Source of the DNA: Streptomyces klenkii
GTDB lineage: Bacteria > Actinomycetota > Actinomycetes > Streptomycetales > Streptomycetaceae
Reading direction: 5' to 3'
Assembly (NCBI RefSeq): GCF_003626645.1
Contig: NZ_RBAM01000004.1
Span: 1 to 64,000 of the forward strand
DNA: 64,000 nucleotides
A model generated the notes under the pieces. That model was not told the origin of the DNA. It made no database searches and worked only from the letters and a program-made list of their open reading frames with translations. Made by a program: the position numbers and the translations under genes. Shown here in pieces: positions 53,026 through 61,821 of the stretch; within the stretch, counting starts at the first letter, position 1, and every line of letters begins with the position of its first letter.

Positions 53026-54048
53026 CTACTTCAGCTTCGTGCCCGTGGCGCGCAGGTCCGCGCACGCCTTGGTGACGCGCTCGGCCATGCTCGCCTCGGC
53101 CAGCTTGCCCCAGGTGCGCGGGTCGTAGGTCTTCTTGTCGCCGACCTCGCCGTCGACCTTCAGGACGCCGTCGTAGTTCTTGAACATGTGGGCCGCCACC
53201 GGACGGGTGAAGGCGTACTGGGTGTCGGTGTCGAGGTTCATCTTCACGACGCCGTTCTCCAGCGCGGTGCGGATCTCCTCCTCCGTGGAGCCGGAGCCGC
53301 CGTGGAAGACGAAGTCGAACGGGTCGGCCTTGCCGTGCTTGGCGGCGATGCCGTCCTGGAGGTCGCGCAGGAGCTCCGGGCGCAGCACGACGTTGCCCGG
53401 CTTGTAGACGCCGTGGACGTTGCCGAAGGAGGCGGCCAGCAGGTAGCGGCCCTTCTCGCCCAGGCCCAGCGCCTCGGCGGTGCGCTCGACGTCCGCGACG
53501 GTGGTGTAGAGGTCGTCGTTGATCTCGTGGGAGACGCCGTCCTCCTCGCCGCCGGTCGGGGTGATCTCGACCTCGAGGATGATCTTCGCCTTCACGGCCT
53601 CGGCGAGGAGCTCCTTCGCGATGGCGAGGTTCTCGTCGAGCTTCTCGGCGGAGCCGTCCCACATGTGGGACTGGAAGAGGGGGTTGCGGCCGGCGGCGAC
53701 GCGCTCCTGGGAGATCGCGAGCAGCGGGCGGACGTAGCCGTCCAGCTTGTCCTTGGGGCAGTGGTCGGTGTGCAGCGCGATGTTCACCGGGTACTTCTCG
53801 GCGACGACGTGCGCGAACTCGGCGAGCGCGACCGCACCCGAGACCATGTCCTTGCTGTACTGACCGCCCAGGAACTCCGCACCGCCGGTGGAGATCTGGA
53901 TGATGCCGTCGCTCTCCGCCTCGGCGAAGCCGCGCAGCGCGGCGTGGAGGGTCTGCGTCGAGGTGACGTTGATGGCCGGGTAGGCGAACTTGCCTGCCTT
54001 CGCCCGGTCGAGCATCTCGTTGTAGACCTCGGGGGTTGCGATGGGCAT
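53026..54048 (-). CDS. fba: Fructose-bisphosphate aldolase, class II
   Basis: Zinc-dependent reversible cleavage of fructose 1,6-bisphosphate to DHAP and glyceraldehyde 3-phosphate in glycolysis and gluconeogenesis. 340 residues from the ATG at 54048, normal length. Catalytic Asp/His in LHTDHCPKDKLDGY (about 92-105), metal ligands in EVEITPTGGEEDGV and GNVHGVYKPGN, phosphate site FVFHGGSGSTEEE (about 256-268) and NLDTDTQYAF. Monocistronic. Confidence 0.98.
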   Translation of the reverse strand: MPIATPEVYNEMLDRAKAGKFAYPAINVTSTQTLHAALRGFAEAESDGIIQISTGGAEFLGGQYSKDMVSGAVALAEFAHVVAEKYPVNIALHTDHCPKDKLDGYVRPLLAISQERVAAGRNPLFQSHMWDGSAEKLDENLAIAKELLAEAVKAKIILEVEITPTGGEEDGVSHEINDDLYTTVADVERTAEALGLGEKGRYLLAASFGNVHGVYKPGNVVLRPELLRDLQDGIAAKHGKADPFDFVFHGGSGSTEEEIRTALENGVVKMNLDTDTQYAFTRPVAAHMFKNYDGVLKVDGEVGDKKTYDPRTWGKLAEASMAERVTKACADLRATGTKLK

Positions 54049-54193
54049 CTGTCCGCTCCTTGTGATGTGCGGGTACGGGCGTAGTGGTACGGGGCCCTGA
54101 CCTAGGGGGCGACGGTCATCGTCGCCCCCATCTTCCCAGACTCCCCTGATTACTCCACATGAGGCCCGGCGTGCTCATATGAGCCGAGGTGTG

Positions 54194-54233
54194 CGCAAGG
54201 GGCGTGGTTTCACGTGAAACCACGCCCCTTGCG
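54194..54233. promoter_or_regulatory. parS: parS-like site inside a 40-bp perfect palindrome
   Basis: 54194-54233 is a perfect inverted repeat centred at 54213/54214. Its core at 54207-54220 is GTTTCACGTGAAAC, the 14-bp parS sequence bound by ParB in Streptomyces and Bacillus. The outer arms (CGCAAGGGGCGTG) make it also a plausible pyrE terminator on the minus strand, 26 bp after the pyrE stop. Confidence 0.8.
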
Positions 54234-54258
54234 GCGCCGCACTCATGGAAAGGGCAGG

Positions 54259-54795
54259 TCAGGACAGGCCCAGGTCCCCCAGCGAGTAGCCCGTGACATA
54301 GCGCAGGCCCGCGCCCTCGATCGCGGAGGCGGCACCGCGGTCGACGATCGTCGCGACCGCGACGACCTCCGCGCCGGCCTCGCGCGCCGCCTCGACGGCG
54401 GTCAGCGGGGAGCCGCCGGTGGTCGAGGTGTCCTCGACCACCAGGACGCGGCGGCCCTTGATGTCCGGGCCCTCGATGCGGCGCTGCATGCCGTGGGTCT
54501 TCTGCGCCTTGCGGACGACGAACGCGTCCAGCTTGCGGCCGCGCGCGGCGGCGGCGTGCAGCATCGACGTGGCGACGGGGTCGGCGCCGAGGGTCAGGCC
54601 GCCCACGGCGTCGAAGTCCAGGTCCGCGGTGGCGTCCAGCATCACCTGGCCGACCAGCGGCGCGGCCTCGGCGTCCAGGGTGATCCGGCGCAGGTCGATG
54701 TAGTAGTCGGCCTCCTTGCCGGAGGAGAGGGTCACCTTGCCGTGGACCACGGCCTTGTCCTTGATCTGCTCTAGCAGGGCGTCACGCGTGCTCAT
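54259..54795 (-). CDS. pyrE: Orotate phosphoribosyltransferase
   Basis: Transfers orotate to PRPP giving OMP in pyrimidine synthesis. 178 residues from the ATG at 54795 (two codons upstream another ATG at 54801 is possible). Conserved parts: KVTLSSGKEADYYIDLRR (about 20-37), GGLTLGADPVATSM, VVRKAQKTHGMQRRIEG and the PRPP loop RVLVVEDTSTTGGSPL (about 117-132). Downstream of the epimerase gene on the same strand but separated by about 110 bp. Confidence 0.95.
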   Translation of the reverse strand: MSTRDALLEQIKDKAVVHGKVTLSSGKEADYYIDLRRITLDAEAAPLVGQVMLDATADLDFDAVGGLTLGADPVATSMLHAAAARGRKLDAFVVRKAQKTHGMQRRIEGPDIKGRRVLVVEDTSTTGGSPLTAVEAAREAGAEVVAVATIVDRGAASAIEGAGLRYVTGYSLGDLGLS

Positions 54796-54850
54796 GCCCA
54801 TGAGCTTAGGCCAGCGCCCGCCGGGCCGGGCCCGTCCGGCGAGCGCGCGC

Positions 54851-54909
54851 CGAGCGAGCGCCGGGCGGTCGTCCGTCAGTCGAGCGAGCGCTGGGCGGTC
54901 GTCCGTCAG
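54851..54909. repeat. 30-bp tandem repeat between epimerase and pyrE genes
   Basis: Two units beginning CGAGCGAGCGC at 54851 and 54881, differing by one base in the aligned part. Together with a shorter GCGAGCG stretch before them they fill the intergenic region and reach the last codons of the epimerase gene. Confidence 0.75.
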
Positions 54910-55763
54910 CCCAGCGTCCGCCAGGTCCACGTCGTGGAGATCTCCAGCGGGTCGATCGGCGTGACGAGGCGGGGCAGGGTGTTCAGGCCGTTGGGCGGGC
55001 CGGACTGCGGCTCGACGCAGACGGCCGCCTCCTGCTCGTCGTAGACCACGACCCATTCGGCGCGGCTGGCCACCTTCAGCTCCAGGGCACCGGGCCAGGT
55101 CAGGGTCACGTCGACGCCGTCGGGCATGCCGAAGCAGTCGTCCCAGGGGCCGGGGAGGGGGTCGATGCGGCGGCCGGTGGGGATGTGGTCGGCGCCGCGC
55201 TCCTCCTGCCAGCCGGGGGTGAAGTCGAGCCGTACGTCCTCGCCGGTGCCGAGGTTCCGCAGGAACCAGGGGTGCCAGCCGGCCTGCGCCGGGAACGAGT
55301 CGCTCGCCGCCTCCACGCCCATGGTGAGGGTGAGGGCGTCCGGGGCCAGTTCGACCAGCTGGGTGACGCGGCCGGGGTACGGCCACGGGTCGGCGAGGTC
55401 ATAGGTGAACGCGGCGGAGGAGCCGTCCACCCGGACCGTGTGCCACGCCGTGTCCCGGCCGGTGCCGTGAATGGCGTGCGGCGGATGGTTGACGGGCATC
55501 TGGTGCCGCTCGCCGCCGTTGCGGAACTGCCCGAGCTCGATGCGGCCGCACCAGGGCACCATGGGGAAGCAGCCGTACTTGTCGCCCTGGCGCAGGAGTT
55601 CGGTCCCGCCGATGCGGAGGCCGGTCAGCCGGCAGCCGTGCCCGGGGTCGACGGTGAGCTCGGCGTCCCCGGCCTTGAGGTGCACGAGCCGGCCCGGCCG
55701 TGCGGGCTGCCCGGGGTCAACGGGCCCGCCGCTTGCGTCATCTGTGCGTACGTCATTCGTCAC
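54906..55763 (-). CDS. Aldose 1-epimerase family protein
   Basis: 285 residues from the GTG at 55763. Galactose-mutarotase-like beta fold: GHGCRLTGLRIGGTELL, PWCGRIELGQF (Arg of the sugar site), NHPPHAIHGTGRDTAWHT with the conserved His pair, QAGWHPWFLRN, and a late Glu in VCVEPQSGPPNGLN (about 255) that would be the catalytic base. The substrate could be a hexose or hexose-6-phosphate. Cytoplasmic; probably expressed alone or with pyrE. Confidence 0.88.
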   Translation of the reverse strand: MTNDVRTDDASGGPVDPGQPARPGRLVHLKAGDAELTVDPGHGCRLTGLRIGGTELLRQGDKYGCFPMVPWCGRIELGQFRNGGERHQMPVNHPPHAIHGTGRDTAWHTVRVDGSSAAFTYDLADPWPYPGRVTQLVELAPDALTLTMGVEAASDSFPAQAGWHPWFLRNLGTGEDVRLDFTPGWQEERGADHIPTGRRIDPLPGPWDDCFGMPDGVDVTLTWPGALELKVASRAEWVVVYDEQEAAVCVEPQSGPPNGLNTLPRLVTPIDPLEISTTWTWRTLG

Positions 55764-55806
55764 GGTTACGACCCTATGGGCATCCGGCCGCCGCCGCGGG
55801 CATCCC

Positions 55807-56607
55807 TCAGCGGCGGCGGCGCAGCACGCGTCCCACGACGACCGCCGAGGCGATCGCGACGGCCGCGGCGGGTGCCGCCCAGCGCAGGGCGGTCGCCGTC
55901 GCCGAGCCGGCTTCGGGGGCCGGTACGGGGGCGTAGCGGCCGCGGGGAGGGGCGTGGTCGACCTCCTCCGCGCTGCGGCCGATCATCGTGCGGCGGGCGT
56001 GCGCGGCCTCGGCCGGCGGCTCGTCGTCCACGTCGTCCTCGTCGAGGTCGTCGTCGGCCAGGTCGTCCGCGAGGTCGTCGTCGGCCGACGGGTCGAGGGC
56101 GGAGGGCGGGACGGCCGTGTCGAAGACGCTGCCGCCCTCCAGGCGGGGGCCGTCCCCGGCCTCCTCCTCGGCGTCCTCGTGCAACTCCTCCACCAGTGCG
56201 GCGGCGAAACGGTCCAGCAGGCGGCGGGCGGTGGCCTCCGTGGTCTTCTCGTCGAACTCCGCCAGCCGGCCGCCGGTGGCCACCGTCCCGGCGCAGGTCA
56301 GCCGCGCGCCGCCGGGCGCCTCCGTCAGCAGCCCGCGCAGCGACAGCGTCACCGTGCCGGTGCCCCGCACCTCGGTGCCCTCGCCGGAGAGCTCGTACGC
56401 GCCGTCCCGCTCGGTCAGGCGCAGCTCGCCGCGGTAGGTGATGGTCGAGCCGCCTATGCGCAGCCGCAGCCGCCCGGCGACGGTCTCTCCCGAGGCGTCG
56501 GCGCTGTCCTGTTGCAGGCCGGGGACGCACCGGGCCACCCGCGCCGGGTCGGCGAGGACCCGGCGCACGGCCTCGACGGGAAACGGGACGAACACCTCAT
56601 GCTCCAT
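55807..56607 (-). CDS. SRPBCC (CoxG-like) protein with C-terminal membrane anchor
   Basis: 266 residues from the ATG at 56607. Residues 1-145 form an SRPBCC/START-type fold of the CO-dehydrogenase subunit G kind (MEHEVFVPFPVEAVRRVLADPARVARCVPG, then GTVATGGRLAEFDEKTT). A strongly acidic linker (DDDLADDLADDDLDEDDVDDEPP region, about 178-200) leads to one membrane helix (ALRWAAPAAAVAIASAVVVGRVL) and a final RRRR, so the domain is tail-anchored to the membrane. No CO dehydrogenase genes are nearby; role unknown. Confidence 0.85.
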   Translation of the reverse strand: MEHEVFVPFPVEAVRRVLADPARVARCVPGLQQDSADASGETVAGRLRLRIGGSTITYRGELRLTERDGAYELSGEGTEVRGTGTVTLSLRGLLTEAPGGARLTCAGTVATGGRLAEFDEKTTEATARRLLDRFAAALVEELHEDAEEEAGDGPRLEGGSVFDTAVPPSALDPSADDDLADDLADDDLDEDDVDDEPPAEAAHARRTMIGRSAEEVDHAPPRGRYAPVPAPEAGSATATALRWAAPAAAVAIASAVVVGRVLRRRR

Positions 56608-56724
56608 AGTCAGCGAGCCTACCCACCGGGCCCCTCACCAGGGCCTCTCCGGACGGATTTTCGTGGCTCCCGGCCCCGTACGCGGGGCCGGGAGGGCGTC
56701 GGCCGGGCGAGCGATCGAGCGCCC

Positions 56725-56800
56725 GGCCGGACTTCAGCCGCGCGCCGGCCGGAGTTCAGCCGCGCGCCGATCGGACTTCGGCCGCGCGCCGACCGGGTCT
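56725..56800. repeat. Tandem 22-bp repeats, about 3.5 copies
   Basis: Units starting GGCCGGACTTCAGCCGCGCG at 56725, 56747 and 56769 with a partial fourth from 56791. The array ends in the stop codon region of the reductase gene. Imperfect copies; noncoding. Confidence 0.8.
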
Positions 56801-57450
56801 CAGTCGCCGACCGTGAAGCGCTCGCCGATGTGGTTGGCCTCCTCGATCTCGTCGACGAGGGCCACCGCGTAGTCCTCGGCGGAGATCCGCGACTTGCCGC
56901 TGCCGTCCACGACGAGGTCCTCCAGGGCCGTGCGGTACGTGCCCGTGCGCTCGCCCGGCTCGATGAGGCCGGCGGGGCTGAGGTTGGTCCAGCGCACGTC
57001 GGTGACCGTGCGGTAGTAGTCGAGGGCGTCGCCGTGCGCGTGCATGATCTGGAGCAGGAACTCGGGGAGCCCCTCCGCGTCCCAGACCTGCTTGCCGTCC
57101 GGCGTGCGCAGCGAGCCCGCACCGCCGACCGTGATCAGCCGCGGCGCCTTCTCGCCGAGCGCCCGCACCCCGGCCACCAGCGACTTCGCGGCGGGCTCGA
57201 TGGTCGCGACGTGCCCGGGGCCGTCGCCGCCGCCGACCGCGCTGACCACGACGTCCTGGCCCGCGGCGACGGCCTCGACGGACTTCGGGTCGAGGACGTC
57301 ACCGGTGACGACGGTCAGGTTCTCGTGGGTCTCGGTGAGCTTCTTGGGGTCGCGGACGACGGCCGTGACCTGGTGGCCGCGGTCCAGGGCCTCGCGCAGG
57401 ACGCGGCTGCCGATGGTGCCGTTGGCGCCGAAGAGGGCGATCTTCGCCAT
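56800..57450 (-). CDS. NAD(P)-binding reductase, NmrA/SDR-like
   Basis: 216 residues from the ATG at 57450 with GAGGAGAAG upstream. The Rossmann motif FGANGTIGSRVL (about 7-18) is the GxxGxxG of atypical short-chain dehydrogenases; VVSAVGGGDG and LITVGGAGSL follow, but no clear YxxxK catalytic pair, as in NmrA/BVR-B-like proteins. It probably binds NAD(P)H and acts as a reductase or redox sensor. Upstream of it on the same strand is the DsbA-like gene. Confidence 0.85.
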   Translation of the reverse strand: MAKIALFGANGTIGSRVLREALDRGHQVTAVVRDPKKLTETHENLTVVTGDVLDPKSVEAVAAGQDVVVSAVGGGDGPGHVATIEPAAKSLVAGVRALGEKAPRLITVGGAGSLRTPDGKQVWDAEGLPEFLLQIMHAHGDALDYYRTVTDVRWTNLSPAGLIEPGERTGTYRTALEDLVVDGSGKSRISAEDYAVALVDEIEEANHIGERFTVGD

Positions 57451-57531
57451 GGGGTTCTTCTCCTCAGAAATGTGGTGCAAAGCCTGCTGAAGTGGGGTGA
57501 TCAGGAGGAAGTGGGGTGACCACTGAAGTGG

Positions 57532-58209
57532 TCAGTGCTGGTCGAGGGCGCGGGTGAGCCCGCGTGCGCTGGTCGTCGGGCCGCCGAGCCGCCGCAGCCC
57601 GCCGGGCGTGTGCAGCAGCAGGGTCGGGAAGGCGTCGACGCCCAGCCGCCGGACCTCCCGGAACTCCGCCTCCGCCGCGCGCCGCGTGGCCGGGTCGGCG
57701 AAGGCGGCGACGGCCGCGCCGGCGTCCACGCCGCCGAGCCCGGCCGCGACCGTCCGCACCGTCTCCGGGGCGGACAGGCTCCGCCCGTCCACGTACCAGG
57801 CGCGTTGCAGTGCACCCGCGAACTCCAGTGTCCGCTCGGGGGCCTGTGCGCGCAGCGCGGCGAGGGCCGTCGCGGCGGCGGCCGAGTCCAGGACGGCGGT
57901 GCCGTCGGCGAACGCCCTCGCGTAGCCCGGGCCGAAGACCGCGCCGGTCAGCTCGCCGATACGGGCATCCGCCTGGGGGATGTAGGGGTAGGCGGACACA
58001 GGCTGGGCCCGCGGGCCGGTGAACAGTCCGCCGCTGAGCACCGTGAGTTCGATGCGGTCGGCATTCGCCTCCGCGAATTCCCGGATGGTGGGGCCGAAGC
58101 CGTAGCACCAGCCGCAGTAAGCGTCGAAGGCGTACGTGAGTTTGTGCCGCGCGGCGCCTGCGGTGCTTGCGGTGTCTGCGGTGTCTGCGGTGTCTTTCTG
58201 CCGTGCCAT
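57532..58209 (-). CDS. DsbA-family thioredoxin-like protein
   Basis: 225 residues from the ATG at 58209, with GGGGACGG just before it. A short TADTADTAS repeat lies at the N-terminus. The active site CGWC is in FDAYCGWCYGFGP (about 32-44), with the cis-Pro in VDAFPTLLL near the C-terminus; the inserted helical domain is present. There is no signal peptide, so it is a cytoplasmic FrnE/2-hydroxychromene isomerase-like oxidoreductase rather than a periplasmic DsbA. Divergent from the AraC regulator, which may control it and the next reductase. Confidence 0.88.
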   Translation of the reverse strand: MARQKDTADTADTASTAGAARHKLTYAFDAYCGWCYGFGPTIREFAEANADRIELTVLSGGLFTGPRAQPVSAYPYIPQADARIGELTGAVFGPGYARAFADGTAVLDSAAAATALAALRAQAPERTLEFAGALQRAWYVDGRSLSAPETVRTVAAGLGGVDAGAAVAAFADPATRRAAEAEFREVRRLGVDAFPTLLLHTPGGLRRLGGPTTSARGLTRALDQH

Positions 58210-58287
58210 GTCCGTCCCCGTATCTCCCTGCATTCCCGCATTTCCCTTGCCCGCACTGTCTTGTGCGTTACGACCACGCTAAAGGCG

Positions 58288-58334
58288 TTTTTCACCCATA
58301 AACAGGTAAGCTCGCGTCTCACCATGGTGAAAAA
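58288..58334. promoter_or_regulatory. Inverted repeat overlapping the AraC start codon
   Basis: TTTTTCACC (58288-58296) and GGTGAAAAA (58326-58334) are perfect 9-bp arms 29 bp apart; the ATG of the AraC gene (58324-58326) touches the right arm. It may be an operator in the divergent promoter or an mRNA hairpin over the start site. Confidence 0.6.
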
Positions 58335-59223
58335 GCGACACGACGCGACCGGCCCCGGCGGCGGCATCATCGATCTCGCCTACCGGGCCCCGGCCGGCAC
58401 GCCCGCCGGCGTCGAGGTGATGCCGGTGGCCGAGCTGCGCGCCCGCGCCCCCGAGGGCCTGCTGGTCAGCCCGCAGCGGCTGGACTTCCACCAGATCGTC
58501 GCGGTCCGCTCCGGTTCCTCCGCCCACACCGTCGACTTCACCGGCCACTGGCTGGAGGAGGGCTCGGTGCTGTGGGTGCGCCCGGGTCAGGTGCAGCAGT
58601 TCGGCGACCCGGAGGCGATCGAGGGCACGGTCGTCCTCGTCCAGCCGGGTTTCCTGCCGTCCGGCAGCCCCGTCGCCGCCGTGGCGGACGACCCCTTCCG
58701 GCCGGTGGTGTGGCAGCCGGCCGGCCAGGACCGGGAGGCCGTGTTCTGCGCGGTGGGCCATCTGGAGGCGGACTTCCGTACGGGCGCGGGCCTGCCGGCC
58801 GACGTGCACGCCGACGTCCTGCGCCACCTGCTGTCGGTCCTCGTGCTGCGGCTCGCGCACCTCACCGCCCCCGTCGGCAGCAGGGTGCCCGCACCGGGCG
58901 GCGCCTTCCTGCGCTTCCGGGCCGCGGTCGAGCGGGAGTTCGGCACGAGCCACCGGGTCGCCGACTACGCCCGCTCGCTCGGCTACTCCTCGCGGACGCT
59001 GTCGCGCGCGACCACCGCCGCGGCCGGGGTGGGCGCCAAGGAGTTCATCGACCGGCGGGTGATGCTGGAGGCCAAGCGGCTGCTCGCGCACAGCGGGCTG
59101 TCCGCGGCCCGGATCGCGGGCCGGGTCGGCTTCGACGACGCGGCGAACTTCTCCAAGTTCTTCCAGCACCGGGAGGGTTGCTCACCGGGCGCCTTCCGCG
59201 CGCGGATGCATCAAGGGCACTAG
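58324..59223 (+). CDS. AraC-family transcriptional regulator
   Basis: 299 residues from the ATG at 58324 (GTG at 58327 also possible). N-terminal cupin-like sensor (about 20-120; RLDFHQIVAVRSGSSAHTVDF and VLWVRPGQVQQFG), C-terminal double helix-turn-helix (about 200-299; HRVADYARSLGYSSRTLSRA, then LSAARIAGRVGFDDAANFSKFFQHREGCSPGAFR in outline). Divergent from the DsbA-like gene with 114 bp between start codons, the usual arrangement of a regulator and its target. Confidence 0.93.
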   Translation: MVKKRHDATGPGGGIIDLAYRAPAGTPAGVEVMPVAELRARAPEGLLVSPQRLDFHQIVAVRSGSSAHTVDFTGHWLEEGSVLWVRPGQVQQFGDPEAIEGTVVLVQPGFLPSGSPVAAVADDPFRPVVWQPAGQDREAVFCAVGHLEADFRTGAGLPADVHADVLRHLLSVLVLRLAHLTAPVGSRVPAPGGAFLRFRAAVEREFGTSHRVADYARSLGYSSRTLSRATTAAAGVGAKEFIDRRVMLEAKRLLAHSGLSAARIAGRVGFDDAANFSKFFQHREGCSPGAFRARMHQGH

Positions 59224-59281
59224 GGGCGACAAGGACACCAGGGGCACCAAAACGCCATGGCCACGCCGTGAAGAGAAACGG

Positions 59282-60865
59282 TCATTCGGCATAGCGCGGA
59301 TGCATCAGCGTCGACGGCAGCAGCCCCGGCTCCCGGCTGTGCTCGGCCTCCCGCCCGGCCGCCGCGAGCCGGCCGCCGGTGAGGGACAGCAGGCAGGGCC
59401 GCGCCCGGGGCAGCTCCAGCGGCAGCCGTTCCCGCGAGACGAGCAGGAAGCTCCAGTCCTCGCCGTGGCCGCTGTGCACCGGAACCCGGTCCGGGCCGCC
59501 GGAGAAGCCGCTGCCGTCCACGCGGTACGGCGTGGAGTAGAGGCCGAGCGAGCGGACGGTGGCGTCGACCGTCCAGAACACGTGCGGGCGAGCGCCGAGC
59601 GTGCCCGCGTGGACGGCCAGCCGCCCGCCGGGGGCCAGCCGCCGCTCGACCAGCCCGTAGAACTCCTGCGAATAGAACTTGGTGCTCGTGGTGATGCCGG
59701 GGTCGGGGAGGTCGGAGATGACCACGTCGAACGGGCCCTCGGCGGCGGAGCGGGAGCGCAGCCACTCGAAGGGGTCGGCCGCCACCAGCCGCACGCGCGG
59801 ATCGCGGAAGGCCCCGTGGTTGAGGGCGGCCAGATCGGGATCCGTGCTGGCCAGGCGCAGGACGGCCGCGTCGACGTCGACGACGGTCACCGAGGAGAGG
59901 TCGCCGTAGCGCAGCAGTTCGCGGACGGCGAGGCCGTCGCCGCCGCCGAGGACGAGGGCCCTGCGGTGCGGGCCGTCCATCGCGGGGTGGACCAGGGCTT
60001 CGTGGAACCGGTACTCGTCGTCGCCGTTGACGCGGAGCCGGCCGTCGAGGAAGAGGGAGAGCGGCTTGCCGCTGCCGCCGCCGCCCGTGAGGACGACCTC
60101 CTGGACGTCGGACTGGACGGCCACGCGGACGTCGTCGCCGTAGACGGCGTGGCGGGCGGCCTTCTCGAAGGGCCCGCTGAGGGCGGAGCAGGTGGCGAGG
60201 AGGGCGAGGACGAGACCGTTGGCGGCTATGAGGAGCCGGCGCGTGCGGACCGAGAGGTCGCCGCGGAAGAGCCACAGGACGAGCGCGCCGCCGGCGACGG
60301 CGTTGACCGCGCCGGTCAGCAGGGCGCCCGTCAGCTGGCCGAGCACGGGCAGGAGGAGGAAGGGGAAGGCGAGGCCGCCGACCAGGGCGCCCACGTAGTC
60401 GGCGGCGAAGAGGTCGGCGACGGCGCCGCCCGCGTCCTGGCGGCGGATGCGCTGGATGAGCGTCATCAGCAGGGGCACTTCGGCGCCGATCAGCACGCCG
60501 ATGGCGAGGGAGAAGCCGACCAGAGCCGGCCGCGCCTGGCCGAACCAGGCGAAGCAGGCGTAGAGCGCTATGGCCGACAAGCCGCCTATGAGTGCCAGTA
60601 AGGCCTCGACCGCGGCGAACCCCAGGGCGGCGCGCCTGCGCAGCCGCTTGGCGAGCAGCGAGCCGATGCCCATCGCGAAGACCATGACGGACAGCACGAC
60701 GGAGGCCTGGGTGACGGAGTCGCCGATCAGATACGAGGCCAGGGCGACCAGCTCCAGCTCGTACACCAGCCCGCAGGCGGCGCAGATGAAGACGGTGGTC
60801 AGCACCACGAGGCGACCGAGCCCGGCCGGTACGGGCAGCCGCGCCGATACCGGGCGGTAGATCAT
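59282..60865 (-). CDS. Membrane spermidine-synthase-like protein (aminopropyltransferase fold)
   Basis: 527 residues from the ATG at 60865. Seven or so membrane segments fill the first 215 residues (for example [26 protein letters not shown] and [21 protein letters not shown]). The cytosolic C-terminal half has the spermidine-synthase fold: [24 protein letters not shown], decarboxy-SAM site [13 protein letters not shown] (about 310-322), [12 protein letters not shown] and the acidic SDLPDP motif. Membrane fusions of this type are common in actinobacteria; the acceptor amine is not known. Operon with the DUF2617 gene 53 bp upstream. Confidence 0.9.
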   Translation of the reverse strand: MIYRPVSARLPVPAGLGRLVVLTTVFICAACGLVYELELVALASYLIGDSVTQASVVLSVMVFAMGIGSLLAKRLRRRAALGFAAVEALLALIGGLSAIALYACFAWFGQARPALVGFSLAIGVLIGAEVPLLMTLIQRIRRQDAGGAVADLFAADYVGALVGGLAFPFLLLPVLGQLTGALLTGAVNAVAGGALVLWLFRGDLSVRTRRLLIAANGLVLALLATCSALSGPFEKAARHAVYGDDVRVAVQSDVQEVVLTGGGGSGKPLSLFLDGRLRVNGDDEYRFHEALVHPAMDGPHRRALVLGGGDGLAVRELLRYGDLSSVTVVDVDAAVLRLASTDPDLAALNHGAFRDPRVRLVAADPFEWLRSRSAAEGPFDVVISDLPDPGITTSTKFYSQEFYGLVERRLAPGGRLAVHAGTLGARPHVFWTVDATVRSLGLYSTPYRVDGSGFSGGPDRVPVHSGHGEDWSFLLVSRERLPLELPRARPCLLSLTGGRLAAAGREAEHSREPGLLPSTLMHPRYAE

Positions 60866-60918
60866 GTTGGGAACGCTACGTTACGAAACGGCAACCCTTT
60901 GTCACCCACAAGGGTTTA

Positions 60919-61440
60919 TTACGAGAGAGCCGCCGCCGTCCGTGCCCCCACTCTCGTGCGGGTGGCGACCAGCCGTCCCTCCTGGGGATAGGCGTGCCAG
61001 GTGCGCCAGCTGATCCGGCCGTCGCACCGCTGGGCGAGCAGTGCGGTGAAGGCGTGCGGGCTGCCCGGGAAGGTGCCCGCCAGGCCGTAGGGGTGTTCGG
61101 CGACCAGGGCGAGGAGCTCCTGCGCGCGGCCCGCGAACGAGCCGTGCGAGAGCGTTTCTATCCGGGCCGCGAACTCGTACTCCCAGGCGCCGATGCGCTT
61201 GGCGACGCCCAGCGGCAGCGGGGTGGCGCTGCCGGGCAGGCAGGCGACCGTCTCCGAGCAGACGCCGTCGCCCTCCTCCAGCAGCACCTGGTGGGAGGCG
61301 CCGAGGAGGCGCAGCTGGACCTGGGAGCCGGCGAGCTGGAGGTCGAGGACGGCCAGCGCCGGCAGCGGGTCCTTGCCCAGGCACCAGGCGAGGTCGGCGG
61401 CGCGGGTGTCGGTGTAGGTGGTCTTGAGGGTGGTGAGCAT
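60919..61440 (-). CDS. DUF2617 family protein
   Basis: 173 residues from the ATG at 61440 with GGAG 7 bases upstream. A beta-rich soluble protein starting LTTLKTTYTDTRAADLAWCLGKDPLP, with SHQVLLEEGDGVCSETVACLPG and WRTWHAYPQEGRLVATRTRV towards the end; size and sequence match DUF2617, which is regularly found before the membrane spermidine-synthase-like gene. The pair probably acts together. Function unknown. Confidence 0.88.
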   Translation of the reverse strand: MLTTLKTTYTDTRAADLAWCLGKDPLPALAVLDLQLAGSQVQLRLLGASHQVLLEEGDGVCSETVACLPGSATPLPLGVAKRIGAWEYEFAARIETLSHGSFAGRAQELLALVAEHPYGLAGTFPGSPHAFTALLAQRCDGRISWRTWHAYPQEGRLVATRTRVGARTAAALS

Positions 61441-61821
61441 GGGTCGGCTCCGCAAGCACGCAGTGGAGGGTGGGCCGGCCCGCCGGGGAGGACCAGAGTC
61501 TTCGGGTGAGGACCAGAGGTCTTCGAGTGCGCCGGCTCATGCCCACATATGAGCTGTTTCCGTGGGTCCGAGGACGTCCGAGGACAGTGATTACGGGATT
61601 CCCCGGAGCCTTAATGAGAGGGAATCATGAATGAGCAGCGCCCACAGCGTTTTTACCCATCTCATCGTGCTTTCCATCCACGCGAGGGCCGGACAGTTCA
61701 ACTGTTCAGAATCTTTGCGGACCGGCGGCCGGTCCGGCGGGCGGCCGAATGTGCGGCCGGCGGGCCGGGGGAACCCGCCGGATGCATATGCGATCAAGCA
61801 CGGGACCGCCGCAAATCCCCG
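61441..61821. other. Noncoding stretch between the two minus-strand genes
   Basis: 380 bp without a convincing gene. The part 61580-61700 is locally AT-rich and includes GGGATTCC (61589-61596) with a facing GGGAATC (61620-61626), so it may hold the promoter of the DUF2617 operon or a terminator for the aminotransferase gene. Confidence 0.45.

Noticed and set aside
57535..58323. Upstream extension of the AraC frame opposite the DsbA-like gene
   Set aside because: It overlaps the DsbA-like gene with its CGWC motif and the divergent promoter; the conserved AraC protein starts at 58324.
61591..61797. 68-codon minus-strand frame in the gap before the aminotransferase
   Set aside because: No convincing ribosome binding site or homology; composition looks like chance openness, though the AT-rich end (MRWVKTLWALLIHD) was noted.
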